Assembly (NCBI RefSeq): GCF_900188175.1
Contig: NZ_FZOQ01000008.1
Location: forward strand, 124,001 to 188,000
Direction of reading: 5' to 3'
DNA: 64,000 nt
Origin: Pontibacter ummariensis
Lineage (GTDB): Bacteria; Bacteroidota; Bacteroidia; Cytophagales; Hymenobacteraceae
Shown: piece after piece, positions 51,524-61,094 of the stretch
Layout: the number at the start of each line of letters is the position of its first letter
How positions within the stretch are numbered: the stretch's first letter is position 1
Position numbers and translations under genes: made by a program
Notes under the pieces: generated by a model
What the model was told of the DNA's origin: nothing
The model's input: the letters and a program-made list of their open reading frames with translations, nothing else
Database searches by the model: none

Positions 51524-53347
51524 ATGGATTCTACTAACACTAACTTCAACTTAACCGAAGGGATGGGCATCCCCCACACCGCACAGCAGGAGAACCCCTT
51601 GCCACGGGCTGTTTTACGCCCCAATACCCATTACCTTTTAGATGGAGAGTGGTCTTTTGCGGTCGATCCGGATGACCGCGGCCTACGGGAGCAGTGGTAC
51701 TTAGGCCACAAGTACCAGCACACAGCCCACTGGCCAGGATCTGTGGAGGCACACATGGCCAAAGCCAAAGGCGAGCAACAAGCCCCGGCCTGGCGCGACA
51801 AGGTAATAGCCTGGTACGAACGAGAGTTCCCCCGGCCCGAAAAAAGCTCCAAGTCCTCGCCCTCTATGTTTCAGATCACCTTTGGTGCCTGCGGGTACGA
51901 GACCCGCGTGTGGCTAAACGGACGTCTGCTCAGTACGATTGAGGGCGAGGAGGTTCACTACGGGGAATACACTTCTTTCTCTTACGAGTTAAATGAAGAG
52001 CACCTGCTGCCTGTAAACCACCTGACGGTGCGCATTGCCGATACCATGAGTGCGGAGATACCACGGGGCAAGCAGGAGTCGCACGTGTACAAGCGGGGCG
52101 GGATCTGGTACCAAACCTATACGGGTGCTGTGAGGAGCGTGTGGCTCGAAACGGTGGAGCGGAACCGGCTCCGGACAAGAGTAGGCGTGAACAGTATTAT
52201 CGAGGACTCCTTGGTGCGCTTTAATGTGACAACCCGCATCCATGACCCCGGGCAGTACACGCTCCGGCTAAAAGTATATGAACGGGATGGCGAGCAGGCA
52301 GAACCACTCGCCGTTTCCGACTTTTCCCTGCGCCTGCAGGCAGGGCAAAAGCAGCAATATGTGGTGATGAAAGTACCTGACGGGGTACAATGGTCACCAG
52401 AAAACCCACATCTTTACAGGCTGGTAGCACAACTAATTGATGCAACAGGCTACACAGCAGAAATAGAGGCCCACTTCGGGCTGCGCAAGTTCGAGGCAAG
52501 AGGACGGCATCTTTTTCTGAACAACAAGGAGATTTACATTGATGGTATTCTGTACCAGCCCGGAACTGCTACCTACGAGGAAATGCGGCAGCACATGTAT
52601 GCCATGAAAGAGCTGGGCTGTAACCTGGTGCGGGTGCACATTGCCGGGGTCGACCCGCGCATCTACAACCTGGCAGATGAAATAGGGATGCTACTCTGGG
52701 TAGAAGTGCCCAGTACGCACAGTTCCACGACCCAAAGCCGGGAAAACCATAAGGCAGAGCTTATGCGCATGCTCGCCCTGATAGAAACCAATCCTTCTGT
52801 GGTCATCTGGAGCCTGTACAACGAGGATTGGGGCGCCCAGGACATTGCCACGAATCCCGATACCCGGCAGTACATCATGGACATGTTTCATTACATGAAA
52901 ATAAGGCACCCGCAGTTTTTGGTAGTCGATAACGACGGCTGGCAGCATATCTCCTACGAAGGGAAACTGAAGTCCGACATCCTCACGGCACACCTGTACA
53001 CACCAGAGTTAGAGAGATGGAAAGAATTGCTGGACCAACTGACAGCCGGGCAAATGGAGGGAGTGGCGGCCTTCCCACTGGTGGTGGGCGATCCTTACTT
53101 CTACCGGGGACAAAGCCCTTTAATTGTGAGTGAATGGGGTGGCTTTGGCTTTTCGGACTATGGCGGACCGCAAAACCTGGAAGACCGGGCGGAACGCATC
53201 CAGCAGTTTAAGGAGGAGTTACGCAAGCGACCTATCGCCGGAGACGTTTATACCCAGGCTACCAACATTGAGGATGAGCGCAACGGCCTGATAGACACGC
53301 ACACAGGGGAACTCTCCGTGCCGGCAGGTTTACTTAGCTCGCGATAG
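51524..53347 (+). CDS. glycoside hydrolase family 2 protein
   Basis: A 608-residue enzyme with GH2 architecture: a sugar-binding jelly-roll (about 30-190, with FQITFGACGYETRVWLNGRL), an immunoglobulin-like domain, and a TIM barrel from about 315. The acid/base Glu434 is in SLYNEDWGAQD and the nucleophile Glu537 in IVSEWGGFGF. The family covers beta-galactosidases, -glucuronidases and -mannosidases; specificity cannot be told. There is no signal peptide, so it is probably cytoplasmic. The ATG at 51524 is preferred over an upstream TTG at 51515. A strong terminator follows. Confidence 0.88.
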   Translation: MDSTNTNFNLTEGMGIPHTAQQENPLPRAVLRPNTHYLLDGEWSFAVDPDDRGLREQWYLGHKYQHTAHWPGSVEAHMAKAKGEQQAPAWRDKVIAWYEREFPRPEKSSKSSPSMFQITFGACGYETRVWLNGRLLSTIEGEEVHYGEYTSFSYELNEEHLLPVNHLTVRIADTMSAEIPRGKQESHVYKRGGIWYQTYTGAVRSVWLETVERNRLRTRVGVNSIIEDSLVRFNVTTRIHDPGQYTLRLKVYERDGEQAEPLAVSDFSLRLQAGQKQQYVVMKVPDGVQWSPENPHLYRLVAQLIDATGYTAEIEAHFGLRKFEARGRHLFLNNKEIYIDGILYQPGTATYEEMRQHMYAMKELGCNLVRVHIAGVDPRIYNLADEIGMLLWVEVPSTHSSTTQSRENHKAELMRMLALIETNPSVVIWSLYNEDWGAQDIATNPDTRQYIMDMFHYMKIRHPQFLVVDNDGWQHISYEGKLKSDILTAHLYTPELERWKELLDQLTAGQMEGVAAFPLVVGDPYFYRGQSPLIVSEWGGFGFSDYGGPQNLEDRAERIQQFKEELRKRPIAGDVYTQATNIEDERNGLIDTHTGELSVPAGLLSSR

Positions 53348-53381
53348 GTGGCCATGGGTAGTGGCACACTACACTTATAAA

Positions 53382-53424
53382 ATAAGCGGGATGCGAAGTT
53401 CTTGAACTACAGCATCCCGCTTAT
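53382..53424. terminator. bidirectional terminator between GH2 and glycosyltransferase operon
   Basis: A 13-bp perfect stem (53382-53394 with 53412-53424). The 17-nt loop itself contains a small AGTTC/GAACT hairpin. T-rich sequence follows on the plus strand. Confidence 0.82.
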
Positions 53425-53448
53425 CCTTTTTGTATCTATTATCGTCAC

Positions 53449-54597
53449 TTAATCCATTGGCACACTCCGTTTTGAAGGAGAGCTTTGCGAGTTGCCTTTG
53501 CCCTGGTCTTTAAAAGCCAGGCGCTCCATTTCCTCTACGGTCTTATTCCAGGAGTTTGCTTTTATCTTCTCGGCCTGCAGTTTCTTACGGCTTTGCTTTT
53601 GCTCTTCTGTTTCCTGTAAATAAGCACGTATTGCCTCTGCAAAAGAAGTAGCATTATCCTCGATGGCAACAGTTCCTTTGTACTCCCGTACCACGTCGCG
53701 TACTGGCGTAGAAACAATCGGCTTCAGTGCCGCCATGTACTCTAATGTTTTAGTAGGGCTGATATAGCGGGTCGACTCATTCAGGGCAAAAGGCATCATG
53801 GCCACATCCATTCCTTTCAGGTAGCCGGGCAACAGGGCATAGTCCTTCTTTCCCAGGTAATGAATGTTATCCGCTTTGGCAGCCTCCTTCTTATCGATCT
53901 TGGCAAAAGGACCGATCATAATGAGCGATACGTCCGGAAGCAATTGGGCAGTTTTTGCCAGCAGGTCCATGTCAATCCGCTCATCTATCACCCCATAATA
54001 TCCTACTACCGGCCGCTTTACTTCCTGCAAGTCTTCTGGTACCTCTGTCGCTGCGTCCATGGCCTTTTCAAAGTGTTCACTATCTACCGAGCTAGGGAAG
54101 CAGTGCACATTGTTATGCAAGTCCCGCTTGGCTTCATACAACGATCTCCCCCCGGTAAACACCACTTCTGCTCTGCCTAACAACTGTCGCTCGTAAGCAG
54201 GCAGATTAGGCGAGGCATTTTTAAAGGCCGAATGCTCGTCCATGCAATCATAAATGACCTTGCCTGGATTAAAGGACTTGAGCAAATGGACATAGTAAGG
54301 CGAGTAAAACCAAAAAGCGGAAGCCTCTATCGCATCTACATGCTTCTTGAGCAAAGGCACGTATTGGCTGCACATGGTAGGCCAGTTATGCCAGGGAATG
54401 TAGGGTGTAAACACGGTCAGGTGATCATTTATCTTTACCTGCTTCACATGCCCCTGCGGATGTGCCTCGTCCGGGTCTTTGGGTTCTTCTACAAAAAGAA
54501 TTGAATAACGCTCAGACAGCCTTGTCATGATGTGCTGTGGCCGTTGTGTCACCGACTTCCACCGCAGCTGGGAAAATACTATTATATCGTACTGCAT
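53449..54597 (-). CDS. glycosyltransferase, GT-B fold (GT1/GT4-like)
   Basis: A 382-residue glycosyltransferase. It begins QYDIIVFSQLRWKSVTQRPQ, a pattern typical of family 1 transferases that modify surface glycans. The donor domain has PVVGYYGVIDERIDMDLLAK and the end MMPFALNESTRYISPTKTLE plus YMAALKPIVSTPVRDVVREY. Its first 86 nt overlap the end of the upstream GT2 gene in another frame; because the N-terminal motif is conserved, the overlap is probably real. It is the last gene of the minus-strand glycan operon. Sugar specificity is unknown. Confidence 0.82.
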   Translation of the reverse strand: MQYDIIVFSQLRWKSVTQRPQHIMTRLSERYSILFVEEPKDPDEAHPQGHVKQVKINDHLTVFTPYIPWHNWPTMCSQYVPLLKKHVDAIEASAFWFYSPYYVHLLKSFNPGKVIYDCMDEHSAFKNASPNLPAYERQLLGRAEVVFTGGRSLYEAKRDLHNNVHCFPSSVDSEHFEKAMDAATEVPEDLQEVKRPVVGYYGVIDERIDMDLLAKTAQLLPDVSLIMIGPFAKIDKKEAAKADNIHYLGKKDYALLPGYLKGMDVAMMPFALNESTRYISPTKTLEYMAALKPIVSTPVRDVVREYKGTVAIEDNATSFAEAIRAYLQETEEQKQSRKKLQAEKIKANSWNKTVEEMERLAFKDQGKGNSQSSPSKRSVPMD

Positions 54598-56428
54598 TCT
54601 TTTTCGCTTTGATTATACTCCTAAAAAACTGAACCAACTCCTCTACGTGCGTATCAAACGCGAAAAGCATCCGCTGCTTCCACACGTTGTCCCGCAACGC
54701 TTTCATTCTGTCCCTGTCGTAAAGCTGCTTTCCCAGCTCGCTCATGTCCGAGAAAAACAAGCCCAGACCATATTTCTTTACCAGGGACTGCGTAGCTACC
54801 ATGTGCCCCGTATTGTCGCGCTGCAACATAGGCAAGCCAGCTACCGCCAAAGTGGCCATGCGTGCCGGTATATTCAGGTCATCCCAGTTAGAGCGCATCA
54901 GCTCACCGTTGTTCTCGCTCTGGAAAAAGTGCAACCAACCGGCGTCGTACTGCGAGAACTCCTCTACCCAGCGGTCCTGGCTGCAGTTCGAATGAATGTG
55001 CAGATAGCCCGGTGCCATCGACATCGTACGCTCGATCCACTTCTTCCACTGCCCATGCGTAAAGTCACCGTAAAAATGCAGGTGTACCCCGTTCTCGGCC
55101 AGTTCTACCACTGTTTCCGGGTGCAAGCCTATAGGTCGCCCCGGCACGACGGTATGGACCTCGCCATCTTTTTCTGATAGCAGCGGCGAACGCTGCTCCG
55201 AGAACCACTCTTTCTTCGGCAGGTCCCCGTCCAGGATTAGCGTATGTTCTGAGTTGTGGGGCAGGTACTGCTCAAACCAATCCCGCATTTCATCACTGGT
55301 ATAGATCTGGCCGTCCGACTTCGTATACAGGTCTATGAGCTCATTCCAGGTACCTTTCTCCAGGTTGATAAAAGGGCCCTCCTTGTAGTGCCACACAAAA
55401 GGGATACCTAGGTTGTGCATCAGCACTTCGTGTGCAAACGGCACAGCCTGCCAGTTTAGCAAGGCATAGAGCACGTCTGGTTGTATTTCCCTGACCCGCT
55501 CTACCCAGTTCTCGTATGGAATGTCCTCCACGTGCCCGAAAGGCAGCGGCCCTACCGTATTGTACCAATAGGGTTCGCGCATCCAAAGGCCATACAGCTT
55601 GTGTCCCTGCTCCTCCAGCGCCAACACCCGCTCCGAGTTATAGGCCAGTTCCCCGACGAGCAAAATCTTTAAGCCATCCTCCGCCATGGGCGTGTCCGGC
55701 CTGTCCCGAAAGGGTTTAAAGTAGGCCTCCTCGTCAATGAAGTTACCAACCGTAGTATGGAAACGAAGCGGCTTTCTTACGTTGTAGTACAGCTTGTAGG
55801 GGTTAATCCCCCCTTCCGGTTCCTGTAGAATTTTATATCGTTGTGCCGGGTGGTCTACCCACTCGCAGGTGACTATAGCGCTTGAAACAAACGCTTTCTG
55901 CTGGCCTAGTTTACCCCAGTACATCCGCTCCAGGTCGTCTGTCACCAATTCGTCCCGCTCCAGCCATATGTCTGCTGTCTTACGGTGTAACACCTGCACC
56001 AGTTGTAGCGGAAAGCCCTCTATTTTACCGTTTGCCGTACGATTGTAATGGTGCCTTACCCCCGAAAAGGCCAGCACTGCCGCAGGGTTTTCCTGCAGCA
56101 GGTTAAACAAGGATTGTAAATGTTCCTTGTAATACACGTCGTCAGAAGGCAGGTAAGCGATAAAGTTATAAGAGGCCTCGCGCAGGCCTTCGTTCAGGCT
56201 GGCTCCCAGGCCCACGTTCTGCACGTGTTTCCAGTACCGGATCCGCTCATCTGCCAGGTAAGGGCTAATCACCCGCTCCGTATCGTCGGGGCTACCGTCA
56301 TTGATCAGAAGTAGCTCCCACTTCTGAAAAGTTTGCGCCTGCAGGCTGGCGAGGGCACGTGTAATGAACGCCTCCTGCTTGTAAGTAGGCATGATGATGC
56401 TTATCCCTTTGTCTGCTTGTGTTGGCAT
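54512..56428 (-). CDS. fused glycosyltransferase: GT2 plus GT-B-like domain
   Basis: A 638-residue protein. Residues 1-245 are a GT2 domain (GISIIMPTYKQEAFITRALA, QTFQKWELLLINDGSPDDTE and AYLPSDDVYYKEHLQSLF with the DXD-like SDD). Residues about 265-610 look like a GT-B fold: ILLVGELAYNSERVLALEEQ, LLNWQAVPFAHEVLMHNLGI, GDLPKKEWF, and an end with SNWDDLNIPARMATLAVAGL before DNTGHMV. I infer a bifunctional transferase. The two domains could add successive sugars. The gene lies 38 nt downstream of a GT9 gene and overlaps the next by 86 nt. Confidence 0.72.
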   Translation of the reverse strand: MPTQADKGISIIMPTYKQEAFITRALASLQAQTFQKWELLLINDGSPDDTERVISPYLADERIRYWKHVQNVGLGASLNEGLREASYNFIAYLPSDDVYYKEHLQSLFNLLQENPAAVLAFSGVRHHYNRTANGKIEGFPLQLVQVLHRKTADIWLERDELVTDDLERMYWGKLGQQKAFVSSAIVTCEWVDHPAQRYKILQEPEGGINPYKLYYNVRKPLRFHTTVGNFIDEEAYFKPFRDRPDTPMAEDGLKILLVGELAYNSERVLALEEQGHKLYGLWMREPYWYNTVGPLPFGHVEDIPYENWVERVREIQPDVLYALLNWQAVPFAHEVLMHNLGIPFVWHYKEGPFINLEKGTWNELIDLYTKSDGQIYTSDEMRDWFEQYLPHNSEHTLILDGDLPKKEWFSEQRSPLLSEKDGEVHTVVPGRPIGLHPETVVELAENGVHLHFYGDFTHGQWKKWIERTMSMAPGYLHIHSNCSQDRWVEEFSQYDAGWLHFFQSENNGELMRSNWDDLNIPARMATLAVAGLPMLQRDNTGHMVATQSLVKKYGLGLFFSDMSELGKQLYDRDRMKALRDNVWKQRMLFAFDTHVEELVQFFRSIIKAKKNAVRYNSIFPAAVEVGDTTATAHHDKAV

Positions 56429-56466
56429 TAAGTTTTGTTTTTAATTGAGTGTATAAATAGAGCGTG

Positions 56467-57600
56467 CTACAGGATGTTGTGCTTGTTACTCTCCACCAGC
56501 ACGTCCTGCCCCTTGGATAAGAGACTAAAGGTCTTCTCCAGCACATCCTCCACCGTTACATCATCCACAAAGGAGACCCGGTGGTCGCAGCCATTGTGCT
56601 CGTGGTGTAAATCATTTTCAAAACAACTGGTGCCACAATTCGGACAGCAGGTGTTCCAGCCAATGCAGGTGCGGTTCTTGGTGACGGTAAGAGGAGCCGC
56701 TGTGAGCATATTAAAGAACCAGTAAATGCCAACGGTAGGCGTACCCACGGCCCGGGCCACGTGCATAGGCCCGGTATCGTTCGATACCATGACCTCTGCC
56801 ATCTCCATCAGAGCAGGTAGTTCACCCACCGACAGCTTTCCACAAAGGTTCAGCACCTCAGACTTCATCACCTGAGCTACCCGCGCACAAACCTCCTGTT
56901 CCTGTTCGGTGGCACCGGTCATGACAACCTTTAGCCCCTGGGCCGCCAGTTCATCTCCTACAGCCGCGAACTTCTCGGGTGGCCACTGCCGCTGTATACC
57001 AGAAGACCCGGGATGGATCACCGCATACGAGATATCTTTTAGCTCCGGATACTTTTGCAGCAGGGCTTCTTTCTCCCCTTCCTTCACCTCCAGGTGCGGC
57101 TCCAAATCATCTGTTCGGGCCCCAATCCTGTCTGCTACCTCCAGGTAACGCAGTATTTCATTCTGGCATAGATAATAGGGCACATTCCGGTCCAGAGGCG
57201 GGGCGTTCTGCGTTTTCAGTCCGGCGGTTAGCCTGGCCCCCAGCTTTAAAGTAAAAGGATTGGAGTTACGCCCTCCCCCGTGCATTTGCATAGCAATATC
57301 GAATTCCTCCTGTTGCATGGCCTGGAAGAAGTCCTCCACCTCCTGTTCGTTTTCCGGCCGGTCCGCCTCGTTGGGTATACCATGTGCTTTTGGTACGACC
57401 ACCACTCGACTGACCGGGCTTTCCCTGTCCTTCAGCAGGTCGTAGTGCAGCTGTGTTCCCAGGTACACAATTTCGGCCTGAGGGTAGGCGTTGCGGATTG
57501 CCTGCAGGGCGGGGAGCACAAAAAAGAAGTCGCCCAGGCCGTTCGCGCGCAAAACCGCTATTTTCTTTACATTAGGTACTATGCTTTTATCTCTATCCAT
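56467..57600 (-). CDS. glycosyltransferase family 9 (heptosyltransferase-like)
   Basis: A 377-residue ADP-heptose-type transferase. The start IAVLRANGLGDFFFVLPALQ is the family's acceptor-side motif. The centre shows YAVIHPGSSGIQRQWPPEKF, GLKVVMTGATEQEQEVCARV, and the donor site EVMVSNDTGPMHVARAVGTP. A Cys-rich end (CIGWNTCCPNCGTSCFEND) precedes HNGCDHRVSFVDDVTVEDV, as in other family members. A second GT9 gene lies 0.8 kb upstream (58441-59586). It should act on a heptose or heptose-like donor at the inner-membrane face. Confidence 0.88.
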   Translation of the reverse strand: MDRDKSIVPNVKKIAVLRANGLGDFFFVLPALQAIRNAYPQAEIVYLGTQLHYDLLKDRESPVSRVVVVPKAHGIPNEADRPENEQEVEDFFQAMQQEEFDIAMQMHGGGRNSNPFTLKLGARLTAGLKTQNAPPLDRNVPYYLCQNEILRYLEVADRIGARTDDLEPHLEVKEGEKEALLQKYPELKDISYAVIHPGSSGIQRQWPPEKFAAVGDELAAQGLKVVMTGATEQEQEVCARVAQVMKSEVLNLCGKLSVGELPALMEMAEVMVSNDTGPMHVARAVGTPTVGIYWFFNMLTAAPLTVTKNRTCIGWNTCCPNCGTSCFENDLHHEHNGCDHRVSFVDDVTVEDVLEKTFSLLSKGQDVLVESNKHNIL

Positions 57601-57640
57601 TCCTGGTTCCTGTTTCGAATGAGGCGGTTAGGCCTCTTTT

Positions 57641-58444
57641 TTATATCTGGAGGTACTCGGGTGCATTAATCTTTCTGTCAGGCACCGTCGTCTTCAGTTC
57701 CTGATGATAGGCACCGCTGGGCAGCAAGCCACAGCCTCCATACCTTTTCATCACGCGTAACTGTGCCAGCACATCTTCTCCGCAATGCTTCGTGGGGAGG
57801 GCCTGCCAAAAGTCAAAGCCGCCGATGTCGCGCAGCTTTAATGTGTCATACAGCACACAGCCGCCTCCCCAAGCAATTTTGTAAGTGCGGGGATCATCCG
57901 CCGTGATGCCATACTTTTGCTGCACATGCAGCAGGTTGGCGGCATTGTGCAGCTTATAGCGGTTCCACGCCTCACTTTGCGGCACGACCTCCTCGGGCTG
58001 CACTTTTCCTTCCCAGAATGCGATCGCCTGCTGGTGCGGTCGCACATCATCCCGATAGCTAAGACCGATCACCGCGTTGGCTACAAAGCCGCAGCCTTCC
58101 GTTTCCAGCGTCTGTACCATGTTCCGGATCACGTAGTCCTCCAAAATCAGGTCGTCATCCAGGAAAAGACTATACGGACTCTCTACCTGGTCCAGCAAAA
58201 ACTGACGCTGCTGCGCCATGCCCTTGTGCGGCATATTACGCAGTACCTTCACTTCGTGCCCCCTGGACTCCAGCACACGGATAGCAGTTAACAGGGATTC
58301 ATTTTGCTCCAGCACGTCCTGGTCGGACTGATCGGAGATGATCACATCGAAGTCTTTTTCTGTCTGGAAGCACAGGCTGGTTATCAGCACAGCCAGGGCT
58401 CCAGAACGGTTACAGGTAGGTATTAGAACGGCTATTTTTTTCAT
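57641..58444 (-). CDS. glycosyltransferase family 2
   Basis: A 267-residue GT-A enzyme with KKIAVLIPTCNRSGALAVLI, FDVIISDQSDQDV, YSLFLDDDLILEDYVIRN (the DXD-type DDD metal site) and AWGGGCVLYDTLKLRDIGGF in the acceptor half. It overlaps the upstream GT9 gene by 4 nt (start-stop overlap), showing close coupling. Substrate unknown; the neighbours suggest a heptose-containing glycan. Confidence 0.88.
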   Translation of the reverse strand: MKKIAVLIPTCNRSGALAVLITSLCFQTEKDFDVIISDQSDQDVLEQNESLLTAIRVLESRGHEVKVLRNMPHKGMAQQRQFLLDQVESPYSLFLDDDLILEDYVIRNMVQTLETEGCGFVANAVIGLSYRDDVRPHQQAIAFWEGKVQPEEVVPQSEAWNRYKLHNAANLLHVQQKYGITADDPRTYKIAWGGGCVLYDTLKLRDIGGFDFWQALPTKHCGEDVLAQLRVMKRYGGCGLLPSGAYHQELKTTVPDRKINAPEYLQI

Positions 58445-59586
58445 AGTCTGATAAGTGTTTGTTCCTCTCCCACTGCTACTTCGCCTAACTCTTCCGTCTC
58501 CGGCGGGCGCAGTAGCGTGTTTACGGCATCCAATACCTGCTCAGGTCCTGGCCTGCCGGCTGCTTGCTTAAAGGCGCGTTCGTTGGCAAAAGAGATGATG
58601 GTATTACGGCTCTGTACTTCCGCCGGCACGTCAAAAGGCAGCACCTTATGGCGTACCTTCCAGGGGGTATGCTGTGGATTGGTTAGGGCGTAAAGCACCA
58701 CGACGGGGGTATTCGTGGCGGCGGCGATATGCACAGGCCCGGTATTGTTGGAGATCAGCACTGGTGATTGGCTGATCAGATTGATCAACTCCTCCAGGCT
58801 CAGTTCACCGCACAGGTTAAAAGCTTTATTCCCGGCCTGCTGCCGTATGCGCTCTGCCAACTCCCTCTCAGCATGCACTCCTGTTAGCATCACCTGGTAT
58901 CCTTGCTCCTGGGTCAGCCTTTGCGCTACCTCCGCAAAATACTGTGGGGGGTACTGGCGCTTAACCTCGCTTACACCCGGGTGCAGTATAAGCCAGGGCC
59001 TGCCTGTGTCCACCCCTTTGGCTTGTAGCTTCTGCTGGACCTGGAAAGCTGCTGCTTCTTCGGTACGCAGTATCAGGTGCTGGTTATGGGTGAAAAAGCC
59101 GAGACTATCTACTAACTGAAGTTGCCGGTCCACCTCGTGCTGTATGCGGTAGAGGGGCTCCGCATCGGGTAACCAATCTGTGATGAGGTGATAGGGGTTT
59201 TCGCGGCAATAGCCTGCTACCCGGAGGATACCGGCCATATAACACAGCATCGCAGCAGGCAAAGGGTTTTGGCTGTATACGGTAAAGATGACAGCGCCAT
59301 CGAAGGCATGCTGCTTTAGCTTCTCCACGATGTTCATGACAGCCTCACCAGACTGTTTGCTTTTGTTCTTGGCCCAGGGCGGGTCAAAAGTGAGCACCTC
59401 ATCTATTTCCGAGATATAAGGCGCAATAGCGGCGCCGGCACGTGAGGCCAGCAGGGTGATCTTACAGTCCTGGTTTGTTTCCCTGATGGCCCTGATGGCA
59501 GGGCTCGTCATCAACACGTCGCCCAGGTTATCCAGCCGGACGCACAGCACGTTCTTGCACTCTTTCCACGCTCCTCGTTCAGGCAT
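58441..59586 (-). CDS. glycosyltransferase family 9 (heptosyltransferase-like)
   Basis: A 381-residue GT9 enzyme, paralogous in layout to the one at 56467-57600. It has KNVLCVRLDNLGDVLMTSPA, WLILHPGVSEVKRQYPPQYF, GYQVMLTGVHAERELAERIR and VLISNNTGPVHIAAATNTPV with the nucleotide-binding Asn/Thr/Gly. A Pro/Glu-rich tail of about 20 residues follows the fold. The start overlaps the end of the hldE gene by 8 nt. Likely transfers heptose from an ADP-activated donor. Confidence 0.88.
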   Translation of the reverse strand: MPERGAWKECKNVLCVRLDNLGDVLMTSPAIRAIRETNQDCKITLLASRAGAAIAPYISEIDEVLTFDPPWAKNKSKQSGEAVMNIVEKLKQHAFDGAVIFTVYSQNPLPAAMLCYMAGILRVAGYCRENPYHLITDWLPDAEPLYRIQHEVDRQLQLVDSLGFFTHNQHLILRTEEAAAFQVQQKLQAKGVDTGRPWLILHPGVSEVKRQYPPQYFAEVAQRLTQEQGYQVMLTGVHAERELAERIRQQAGNKAFNLCGELSLEELINLISQSPVLISNNTGPVHIAAATNTPVVVLYALTNPQHTPWKVRHKVLPFDVPAEVQSRNTIISFANERAFKQAAGRPGPEQVLDAVNTLLRPPETEELGEVAVGEEQTLIRL

Positions 59587-61087
59587 ATCGTTCTCTTTCC
59601 TTTGATTCTTCCACTGACACGCCAGCTGTCCTGGCTTCCTGTATTTTCTTTATAAGTAATGAAGTAGATTGCTCCGTAACCAGGGGTAGGAAACGTACTT
59701 CTCCTCCCAACTCTCTTACAAGAGCGGCCTCCGGTAAATGCTCTGACAGGTAATTCCCTCCTTTCACAAAAACATGGGGCTTGATGCGGCGCACCAGTTC
59801 GGTGGCTTCGTCCTCCTCAAAGGCAACCAGCATGTCGATGCTTTGCAGGCCCGACAGCACAGCAACCCGATCGTAAAGGGCATTGATAGGGCGACCCTCT
59901 CCTTTGAACCGGCGGATACTGGCATCGCTGTTAAGTCCCACTATAAGTACATCGCCCAGAGCCTTTGCCTGGTTCAGGAGCTTTACATGGCCGCTGTGCA
60001 GAATATCGAAACAACCGTTGGTGAACACCAGGCGCCTTCCTTCCTGGCGCAGCGTCTCGAGGCGGCTTTCCAGCTCCGCGGTGTTGCGGAGAAACTTGGG
60101 CTGCTCTTTAAAGTGGGATTTCAGCTCTTGCTGGGTGCAGGCTACCGTGCCCTCTTTCTGCAGTACCACGAGGGCCGCTGCCGTAGCGACCTTGGCTGCC
60201 GTTTTAATTTTGGCGCCAGAGGCTATAGCCAGTGTTAACGCACTAATAAAGGTGTCTCCTGCCCCGATGGTGCGTTTGCGCTCCTGCGGGGATGACATGA
60301 TGCGGCGCGGCTCCCGGCCTTTCTCAAAAATGATACAGCCCTCTTCGTCCAGGGTAACTGTGACATAGGTAGCCCCTGTTACTTTTAATAGTTTTTGACC
60401 GTTTTCTGTTATCTGCTGTACCCGGTCCTGGTGCAACAGGCCCGGTAACTGCAAAAGCTGCGTCGCCTCTTCGTAGTTAGGTTTCACGGCGGTAGGCCTG
60501 TATTTCCGGAACTTGCTAAGGTCTTTCGAGTCTATAATCAGGGGCTTCGGCTCTTTGTTGCGTAATTTGTCCAGTGTCTCCAGCACCTCCTCTGATACCA
60601 CGCCATAACCGTAGTCGGATAAAACGATAGCATCCGCTTCTGCATAGAGCTTCTTTAACCGCATGCCAAGTGTTCGCCTGGAGCGGGCGCTTATGGTACC
60701 TTTTGTGCCCTCGTCCATCCGTAACAGGATGTTCGAGTCGACGGTTATTCTTTTCTTAGAAATGGTTTTGCAGGTTTTGTCCTGTATGATGCAATCCGTC
60801 AGCACCTTGTTTTGGCGCAGGATTTCCAACAGCTTTTTACCACTGTCGTCTTTGCCTACTACAGAAAGAAAAGTTGTTTCGGCACCCAGCGCAGCAAGGT
60901 TCAGAGCGGTATTAGCTGCCCCACCGCAATCGTCTTCCTGATCCTGCACGTCCACGATAGGTACCGGCGCCTCACGGCAAAGGCGGTGCGAGGCGCCGAT
61001 CACATACGTGTCCAGCAGGGCATCGCCTATGACCAGTACTCTCCTGTCTTTAAACTGCTCGATCAGCTGTTGCGCGTTCTCTTTCAT
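59579..61087 (-). CDS. hldE: bifunctional heptose kinase/adenylyltransferase HldE
   Basis: HldE phosphorylates D-glycero-D-manno-heptose 7-phosphate at C1 and later adenylates the heptose 1-phosphate to an ADP-heptose. The 502-residue protein has an N-terminal ribokinase-like domain (VLVIGDALLDTYVIGAS, CGGAANTALNLAALGAETTF, and the catalytic GAGDTFISALTLA). The C-terminal nucleotidyltransferase domain shows VFTNGCFDILHSGHVKLLNQ. Both domains look active. It is 7 nt from gmhB, so they are surely co-expressed. The isomerase GmhA and the epimerase HldD are not in the window. Confidence 0.93.
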   Translation of the reverse strand: MKENAQQLIEQFKDRRVLVIGDALLDTYVIGASHRLCREAPVPIVDVQDQEDDCGGAANTALNLAALGAETTFLSVVGKDDSGKKLLEILRQNKVLTDCIIQDKTCKTISKKRITVDSNILLRMDEGTKGTISARSRRTLGMRLKKLYAEADAIVLSDYGYGVVSEEVLETLDKLRNKEPKPLIIDSKDLSKFRKYRPTAVKPNYEEATQLLQLPGLLHQDRVQQITENGQKLLKVTGATYVTVTLDEEGCIIFEKGREPRRIMSSPQERKRTIGAGDTFISALTLAIASGAKIKTAAKVATAAALVVLQKEGTVACTQQELKSHFKEQPKFLRNTAELESRLETLRQEGRRLVFTNGCFDILHSGHVKLLNQAKALGDVLIVGLNSDASIRRFKGEGRPINALYDRVAVLSGLQSIDMLVAFEEDEATELVRRIKPHVFVKGGNYLSEHLPEAALVRELGGEVRFLPLVTEQSTSLLIKKIQEARTAGVSVEESKERERYA

Positions 61088-61094
61088 TCCTCTC

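Noticed and set aside
54527..55177. Open plus-strand frame of 216 codons opposite the GT2/GT-B fusion gene
   Set aside because: Antisense shadow of a GC-rich coding region; composition rich in His, Arg and Val with no recognisable domain.
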